Both the position numbers and the translations under genes were made by a program. A DNA stretch of 64,000 bases from contig NZ_JBPAXY010000005.1 in NCBI RefSeq assembly GCF_050897975.1, positions 310,001-374,000 of the forward strand, read 5' to 3'. Positions 59,011 to 64,000 of the stretch are shown here, in pieces. The notes beneath the pieces were generated by a model, which was given only the letters and a program-made list of their open reading frames with translations, was not told the DNA's origin and did not search any database. Position 1 is the first letter of the stretch. Every line of letters starts with the position of its first letter. The stretch comes from Pseudooceanicola sp050897975 (GTDB lineage: Bacteria; Pseudomonadota; Alphaproteobacteria; Rhodobacterales; Rhodobacteraceae).

Positions 59011-59786
59011 GCGGTCCCCAATGACTGGTTATGATCGTGGATGATCCTGAGGCCGTGGATGGTCAGGAACTCATCAAAATGGTCGAACAGCGTATCGCCC
59101 TGCTGGAACAGGGGTGCAAGCCCCCCGGTCGAGATAATCCGCATGGGCCGGTCATATTCGCCCTTGATCCGGTCGCAAATGCCCCGAACCAGGCCCACAT
59201 AGCCCCAGAACACCCCGCTTTGCATACAGGCCACGGTGTTGGTGCCGATCACCTTCTGCGGCTTGGTCACGTCCACATGGGGCAGCGCGGCGGCGGCCTC
59301 GTGCAGGGCCTGAAGCGACAGGTTGACGCCGGGCGCGATGACGCCGCCCACATAGGCGCCGTCCTGGCTGACCACGTCAAAGGTGGTGGCGGTGCCGAAG
59401 TCCACCACGATCAGGTCGCCGCCGTAGCGGTCATAGGCGCCCGCCGCATTGACCAGACGGTCGGGGCCGACCTGGGTGCCCTCGTCCACGCGCGGTTCCA
59501 CCGGCAGGGCGCATTCGGGCTTGCCCACCACCAGCGGACGGCAGTTGAAATAGCGATCCGCCAGGACGCGCAGGTTGAAGACCACGCGCGGCACGGTGGA
59601 CGAGATGATCACCGCGTTGATGTCCATCGGGATCTTGTTGTGCGCCAGCAGGGTGGACAGCCAGACGTAATACTGGTCCGCCGTGCGCTGATGTTCGGTG
59701 GACGTGCGCAGCGTGCAGAGGAACTCGGTCCCATTCCAGATGGAAAAGACGGTGTTCGTATTGCCGCAGTCGATAGCCAGAAGCAT
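59007..59786 (-). CDS. coaX: Type III pantothenate kinase (259 aa)
   Basis: First step of coenzyme A synthesis, ATP-dependent phosphorylation of pantothenate. ASKHA-fold signatures: LLAIDCGNTNTVFSIW at the N-terminus (phosphate loop), VGPDRLVNAAGAY near residue 106, and LIVVDFGTATTFDVV near residue 125. Normal length. Overlaps rnj by 4 bp. Confidence 0.95.
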   Translation of the reverse strand: MLLAIDCGNTNTVFSIWNGTEFLCTLRTSTEHQRTADQYYVWLSTLLAHNKIPMDINAVIISSTVPRVVFNLRVLADRYFNCRPLVVGKPECALPVEPRVDEGTQVGPDRLVNAAGAYDRYGGDLIVVDFGTATTFDVVSQDGAYVGGVIAPGVNLSLQALHEAAAALPHVDVTKPQKVIGTNTVACMQSGVFWGYVGLVRGICDRIKGEYDRPMRIISTGGLAPLFQQGDTLFDHFDEFLTIHGLRIIHDHNQSLGTA

Positions 59787-59801
59787 GGGTTTCCTCCCCC
59801 C

Positions 59802-60581
59802 TCAGCCGGTGCTGCCAGGGCCGAAATGGATATCGGCCGCGGCCACCGCATGGCGTTTGCCGCCGGTGGAAAGCACAAGTTGCCCCTGCGCGTCCACTGT
59901 TTCGAAGATGCCGGTCAGGTCGTGGGTGCCGAAACGTGCCGTCACCTCTTCCCCCAGACGGGCGGCCCGGGCCAGCCAGGCGTCGCGCACCGGCGCGAAA
60001 CCCCGGGTGGTCAGCACCGCTTCCCAATGGGCATGGGCGGGGGCCAGGGCCTCCAGCATCTCTTCCGGGTTCACCAGGGCGCCCAGTTCGCCCGCCAGCG
60101 AGACGGGCCGCAGGGCGCGCGCCTCGACCTCGCCCGCGTCAGGGGCCTGGGCCAGGTTGATCCCGATGCCGATGTTCAGCGCCGCCGGGCGATTGCCCCG
60201 GCTCAGCGTCTCCAGCAGGATCCCGGCCAGCTTGCCGCCATGCAGCAGCACGTCATTGGGCCATTTCAGCGCAAAGGCCTCGGCCCGGCCGGTCAGGGTG
60301 ACCAGCGCGTCATGCAGGGCCAGGGATGTGGTGAAGCTGCGCAGGGCCATGTCCTGCGGCCCGGCCTGAAGCGGCAGCACCAGCGAGGCGGCGAAATTGC
60401 CCTTGGGGTGCACCCAGGGCCGCCCCCGTCGCCCGCGCGCCGCCGTCTGATCCAGCGCCAGGATCCAAAGCGGAGAGGCCAGACCCGCGGCAAAGCGGGT
60501 TCTGGCCTCGTCCAAAGTCGATGTGGTCTGGGCCAGGACCACCCGGTCGATGCCGGATGGCCAGCCGTTCTGCGCCGTCAC
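59802..60581 (-). CDS. birA: Biotin--[acetyl-CoA carboxylase] ligase (259 aa)
   Basis: Attaches biotin to carboxylase carrier protein. Ligase motifs: LAQTTSTLDEARTRF near residue 16, the biotinyl-AMP loop AARGRRGRPWVHPKGN near residue 48, and FALKWPNDVLLHGGKLAGILLE. No N-terminal DNA-binding domain, so it is a ligase only and not a repressor. The start codon is GTG, 7 bp after nuoN's stop. Confidence 0.93.
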   Translation of the reverse strand: MTAQNGWPSGIDRVVLAQTTSTLDEARTRFAAGLASPLWILALDQTAARGRRGRPWVHPKGNFAASLVLPLQAGPQDMALRSFTTSLALHDALVTLTGRAEAFALKWPNDVLLHGGKLAGILLETLSRGNRPAALNIGIGINLAQAPDAGEVEARALRPVSLAGELGALVNPEEMLEALAPAHAHWEAVLTTRGFAPVRDAWLARAARLGEEVTARFGTHDLTGIFETVDAQGQLVLSTGGKRHAVAAADIHFGPGSTG

Positions 60582-60588
60582 GTTAGGC

Positions 60589-62025
60589 TCAGTTCACCAG
60601 GGCGAGCGAGGCGGCCTGGGCCATGCCCTCGATCCCGAAGAGGTTCACCACGCCCAGAAGCATGATCGCGGCAGAGGCCATGAGGAAGCCCCAGAGGATG
60701 GCGCCCTTGGGCTTGTCCAGCGGCTCTTCCGCCTCGCCGAAGTACATGAAGTAGACGATGCGCAGATAGTAGAAGGCACCGATGACCGAGGCGACCACGC
60801 CCAGCACCGCCAGCCACACCAGGCCCGCGTCATAGGCGGCGCGCAGCACGTAGAACTTACCGAAGAAGCCAACCAGCGGCGGCACGCCTGCCAGGCTGAA
60901 CATCAGGATCAGCAGCGCCAGGGCGCGGGCCGGATAGGCGGTCGAATACATCTTCAGCGAAGAGATGTCGGTGACGGGCTGACCGTCGCGTTCCATGGTC
61001 AGGATGAAGGCGAAGACGCCGATGTTCATCACGATGTAAATCGCCATGTAGATCAGCATCGCCTGCACGCCAAAGGCGGTGCCCGCGGCCAGGCCCATCA
61101 GGGCAAAGCCCATGTGGGTGATCGAGGAATAGGCCATCAGACGCTTGATGTTGGTCTGGCCGATGGCGGCGATCGAGCCCAGGAACATGGACAGCACGGC
61201 GATCAGCGCGATGACCTGCTGCCAGTCGGCGACGATGCCGCCGAAGGCCGAATGGGTCACCCGGGCAAACAGCGCCATGGCGGCCACCTTCGGCGCAGTG
61301 GCGAAGAAGGCCGTGATCGGGGTCGGCGCGCCCTCGTAGACGTCCGGCGTCCACATGTGGAAGGGCACGGCCGAGACCTTGAAGGACAGACCGGCGATCA
61401 TGAAGACCAGACCGAAGAGCAGGCCCAGGGGCGCGCGGCCCTCGCCTGCGGCCTGGATGATGCCCGAAAACAGCGTGGTGCCCGAGAAGCCGTAGACCAG
61501 CGAGGCGCCGTACAGCAGCATCCCCGAGCTGAGCGAGCCCAGCACGAAGTACTTCAGGCCGGATTCCGTCGACTTCACGCTGTCACGGCGCAGCGAGGCC
61601 ACGACGTACAGCGCCAGCGACATCAGTTCGAGGCCCATGTAGAGCACGATCAGGTCGCCGGCCGAGACCATGACCATCATGCCGAGGACCGCCAGGGCCA
61701 CCAGCACGGGGTATTCGAAGTTGGTCACCTTGCGGCGTGCCAGGTAGTCCTGCCCCATCACCAGCACCGCGGCGGCGGAGAAGAGCACCGCCACCTTGGC
61801 GAACTTGGCGAAACCATCGGCGTGGAACGAGCCGCCGAAGGCCAGCTCGGACACGTCGCGGGCCGCGATCCACAGACCCAGCAGGACGAAGACCAGCGCG
61901 GTCAGCCAGGTCAGCGGCGCCGTCAGCTTGTCCTTGCCGGTGTAGACCACCCCGACAAGCGCCAGCATCGCGTAGAGTGCCAGAAGGATCTCCGGCAGGA
62001 TGACGTTCAGATCAGCCTGAAGCAT
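60589..62025 (-). CDS. nuoN: NADH-quinone oxidoreductase subunit N (478 aa)
   Basis: Antiporter-like membrane subunit of complex I. About fourteen hydrophobic spans; the family core is seen as YMGLELMSLALYVVASLRRD, LLFGLVFMIAGLSFKVSAVPFHMWTPDVYEGAPTPITAFF, and YSSITHMGFALMG. The lysines and glutamate of the proton path are kept in these motifs. It starts 17 bp after nuoM. Confidence 0.97.
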   Translation of the reverse strand: MLQADLNVILPEILLALYAMLALVGVVYTGKDKLTAPLTWLTALVFVLLGLWIAARDVSELAFGGSFHADGFAKFAKVAVLFSAAAVLVMGQDYLARRKVTNFEYPVLVALAVLGMMVMVSAGDLIVLYMGLELMSLALYVVASLRRDSVKSTESGLKYFVLGSLSSGMLLYGASLVYGFSGTTLFSGIIQAAGEGRAPLGLLFGLVFMIAGLSFKVSAVPFHMWTPDVYEGAPTPITAFFATAPKVAAMALFARVTHSAFGGIVADWQQVIALIAVLSMFLGSIAAIGQTNIKRLMAYSSITHMGFALMGLAAGTAFGVQAMLIYMAIYIVMNIGVFAFILTMERDGQPVTDISSLKMYSTAYPARALALLILMFSLAGVPPLVGFFGKFYVLRAAYDAGLVWLAVLGVVASVIGAFYYLRIVYFMYFGEAEEPLDKPKGAILWGFLMASAAIMLLGVVNLFGIEGMAQAASLALVN

Positions 62026-62042
62026 TGTCTCTTGGCCTCCGG

Positions 62043-63599
62043 TTAGTGCGATGCGGCCACGGTAGCGCCGTGATCGCCCAGGCGATCCGCCGCTGCCAGC
62101 GCGGTTTCATGATTGTCGACGAGCAGCTCGACCGAGGGGCCGATGATGTCCGTCACGAGGCTGGGGTAGATCCCCAGCAGGATGGTCATGGCGACCAGCG
62201 GAGCAAAGATCCACTTCTCGCGCGCCTTCATGTCGGTGATCGACTTCAGGCTTTCCTTGATCAGGTCGCCCATGACGACCCGACGGTAGAGATACAGCGC
62301 ATAGGCCGCCGAGAAGATCACGCCGGTCGCGGCGATCAGGGCGATCCAGGTATTGGCCTGGAAGGCGCCCATCAGGGTCAGGAATTCACCCACGAAGCCC
62401 GAGGTGCCCGGCAGGCCGACGTTGGCCATGGTGAAGAACATGAAGATCAGCGCATAGGCCGGCATCCGGTTCACCAGGCCGCCGTAGGCGTCGATGTCGC
62501 GGGTGTGCATCCGATCGTAGATCACGCCCACGCAGAGGAACAGCGCGCCCGAGATGAAGCCGTGCGACAGCATCTGGAAGATGGCGCCGTCCAGGCCCTG
62601 CTGGTTGACCGAGAAGATCCCCATGGTCACGTACCCCATGTGCGCGACCGAGGAATAGGCGATCAGCTTCTTCATGTCTTCCTGCACCAGCGCCACCAGC
62701 GAGGTGTAGACGATCGCGATGGCCGAGATCGCCAGGATGAAGGTGCCCATCACATCGGCGCCCACCGGGAACATCGGCAGCGAGAAGCGCAGGAAGCCGT
62801 AGCCGCCCATCTTCAGCAGAATGGCCGCCAGGATGACCGAGCCTGCGGTCGGCGCCTGAACGTGGGCGTCGGGCAGCCAGGTATGCACCGGCCACATGGG
62901 CATTTTCACCGCGAAGCTGGCGAAGAAGGCCAGGAACAGCAGCGTCTGCATCCCGCCGGTGATGGTCATGCCCAGCACGGTGACCGGCGACGAGCTGAAC
63001 TCGTGCGTCATCAGCGTCGGGATGTCGGTGGTGCCCGCGTCGGCGAACATCGCCACCATCGCGACCAGCATCAGGACCGAGCCCAGGAAGGTGTAGAGGA
63101 AGAACTTGAACGAGGCATAGATGCGGTTCTTGCCGCCCCAGATGCCGATGATCAGGAACATCGGGATCAGCGAGGCCTCGAAGAAGAGGTAGAACAGCAC
63201 CAGGTCCAGCGCCATGAAGACGCCCAGCATCAGCGTCTCAAGCAGCAGGAAGGCGATCATGTATTCCTTGACGCGCTTGTCCACTTCCCAGGACGACCAG
63301 ATGGTCAGCGGCATGACGAAGGTCGTCAGCAGCACGAAGAGGACCGAGATCCCGTCGACGCCCATCTTGTATTTCAGGCCCAGAAGCCAGTCGCGTTCCT
63401 CGACGAACTGCATTCCGGTGTCCGCCGGATCGAAGCCCGCCAAGATGAAGAGCGACACCAGGAAGGTCAGCGTGGTGGCGATCAGCGCCACCCATTTGGC
63501 ATTGCGCTGAGCCGCCTTGTCCTCACCCCGCAGGAACACGCCCAGGATCACCGCGGCGATCGCGGGCATGAAGGTGACGATGGAGAGAAGATTGCTCAT
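62043..63599 (-). CDS. nuoM: NADH-quinone oxidoreductase subunit M (518 aa)
   Basis: Antiporter-like proton channel subunit of complex I. Motifs: FEASLIPMFLIIGIWGGKNRIYASFKFFLYTFLGS, FFASFAVKMPMWPVHTWLPDAHVQAPTAGSVILA, YSSVAHMGYVTMGIF. The start overlaps the nuoL stop. Full length. Confidence 0.97.
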   Translation of the reverse strand: MSNLLSIVTFMPAIAAVILGVFLRGEDKAAQRNAKWVALIATTLTFLVSLFILAGFDPADTGMQFVEERDWLLGLKYKMGVDGISVLFVLLTTFVMPLTIWSSWEVDKRVKEYMIAFLLLETLMLGVFMALDLVLFYLFFEASLIPMFLIIGIWGGKNRIYASFKFFLYTFLGSVLMLVAMVAMFADAGTTDIPTLMTHEFSSSPVTVLGMTITGGMQTLLFLAFFASFAVKMPMWPVHTWLPDAHVQAPTAGSVILAAILLKMGGYGFLRFSLPMFPVGADVMGTFILAISAIAIVYTSLVALVQEDMKKLIAYSSVAHMGYVTMGIFSVNQQGLDGAIFQMLSHGFISGALFLCVGVIYDRMHTRDIDAYGGLVNRMPAYALIFMFFTMANVGLPGTSGFVGEFLTLMGAFQANTWIALIAATGVIFSAAYALYLYRRVVMGDLIKESLKSITDMKAREKWIFAPLVAMTILLGIYPSLVTDIIGPSVELLVDNHETALAAADRLGDHGATVAASH

Positions 63600-64000
63600 T
63601 ATTCGGCCCCTCCGGTCATCGTCATCCAGGTCACGAAGACCGCGATGCCAATGACCATGGCAAATGCGTAGGTGAAGATGTAGCCGGACTGCGCGCGACC
63701 AGCGAGGCGGGTGAAGAAGGGGATGATCCCCATGGCCAGCCCGTTGATCCCGCCGTCGACGATCTTGCCGTCACCGCCCTTCCAGAACAGGCGACCGATC
63801 CACAGGGCCGGACGCACGAAGATAAAGTTGTAGATCTCGTCAAAGTACCACTTGTTCAGCAGGAACAGGTACAGCGGCCGGTTCACCTCGGCCACGCGGG
63901 CCGGCAGGCTCGGCTGCTTGATGTACATGACCCAGGCGGTGACGAAACCGATCAGCATCGCGACGAAGGGGCTGACCTTGACCCAGGTGGGGGCATGGTG
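63599..64000 (-). CDS. nuoL: NADH-quinone oxidoreductase subunit L, C-terminal part
   Basis: Only the last 133 codons are in the window. Seen are NKWYFDEIYNFIFVRPALWIGRLFWKGGDGKIVDGGINGLA and the final hydrophobic helix FTYAFAMVIGIAVFVTWM, as in the long lateral helix end of NuoL. It overlaps the nuoM start, so nuoLMN are coupled. Confidence 0.95.
   Translation of the reverse strand, partial: HHAPTWVKVSPFVAMLIGFVTAWVMYIKQPSLPARVAEVNRPLYLFLLNKWYFDEIYNFIFVRPALWIGRLFWKGGDGKIVDGGINGLAMGIIPFFTRLAGRAQSGYIFTYAFAMVIGIAVFVTWMTMTGGAE

Overview
The window is chromosomal DNA of a high-GC alphaproteobacterium, most likely Rhodobacterales (Paracoccus/Rhodobacter/Roseobacter group). The evidence is the nuoLMN-birA-coaX-rnj order, the surE-pcm-M23 order, tatABC followed by a DUF815 ATPase, many ATGA start/stop overlaps, and protein families typical of that order (DUF1194, DUF5368, Hint-domain proteins). 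It carries 58 supported protein genes and no rRNA, tRNA, CRISPR, insertion sequence or prophage that I could see. The window opens in non-coding DNA and ends inside nuoL.

Layout. 0.2-6.5 kb: a tight operon of glycosyltransferase-like and sulfotransferase-like genes, including a fusion of a degenerate sulfotransferase domain to a glycosyltransferase, then an unassigned protein. 6.5-11.4 kb: pyrC, pyrE, dnaB and a secreted von Willebrand-type protein. 11.5-24.0 kb: an all-minus-strand respiratory block with two Crp/Fnr-type regulators, cydDC, cydABX, a Tat-exported mitochondrial-type sulfide:quinone oxidoreductase, and small or unassigned membrane proteins. 24.3-35.4 kb: pepT, a PQQ-type sugar dehydrogenase, a peroxiredoxin, alr, an MlaE/MlaF-like transporter core with a PqiA-like protein, radA, cvpA and purF. 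35.4-36.0 kb: a gene-free, repeat-rich block. 36-42.5 kb: small conserved genes, then surE, pcm, a LysM/M23 lipoprotein and dgt. 42.5-50.3 kb: a caspase-like protein, a DUF815 ATPase, tatCBA, an orphan ABC ATPase, an SDR and a Hint-domain protein. 50.4-57.3 kb: prfC, two paralogous glycosyltransferases, a DEAD-box helicase and a PilZ protein. 57.3-64 kb: rnj, coaX, birA and nuoN-M-L on the minus strand.

The most interesting part is 11.5-24.0 kb. I read it as a sulfide-tolerant respiration module: SQR feeds electrons from sulfide into quinone, cytochrome bd (a sulfide-insensitive oxidase family) drains the quinol, CydDC supports bd assembly, and a SLAC1/TehA-family channel, a DUF2892 protein and a DUF5368 protein are unassigned partners. 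Two Crp/Fnr regulators lie in the block and share the same recognition-helix core (TAREVISR). An odd-length palindrome, GTGAC-N3-GTCAC, recurs at four places in front of genes of this block, twice in tandem 21 bp apart ahead of cydA. I propose it is the shared operator. The link between regulators and sites is inference.

A second theme is non-coding. A dispersed element (CTGCCCCCC box, variable stem-loop, then CCCCCCGGGATATTTCTGGC) occurs at least four times with different stems, twice as part of an inverted pair. The 35.4-36.0 kb gap holds a perfect 26-bp palindrome and three tandem 43-bp repeats, each with its own hairpin.
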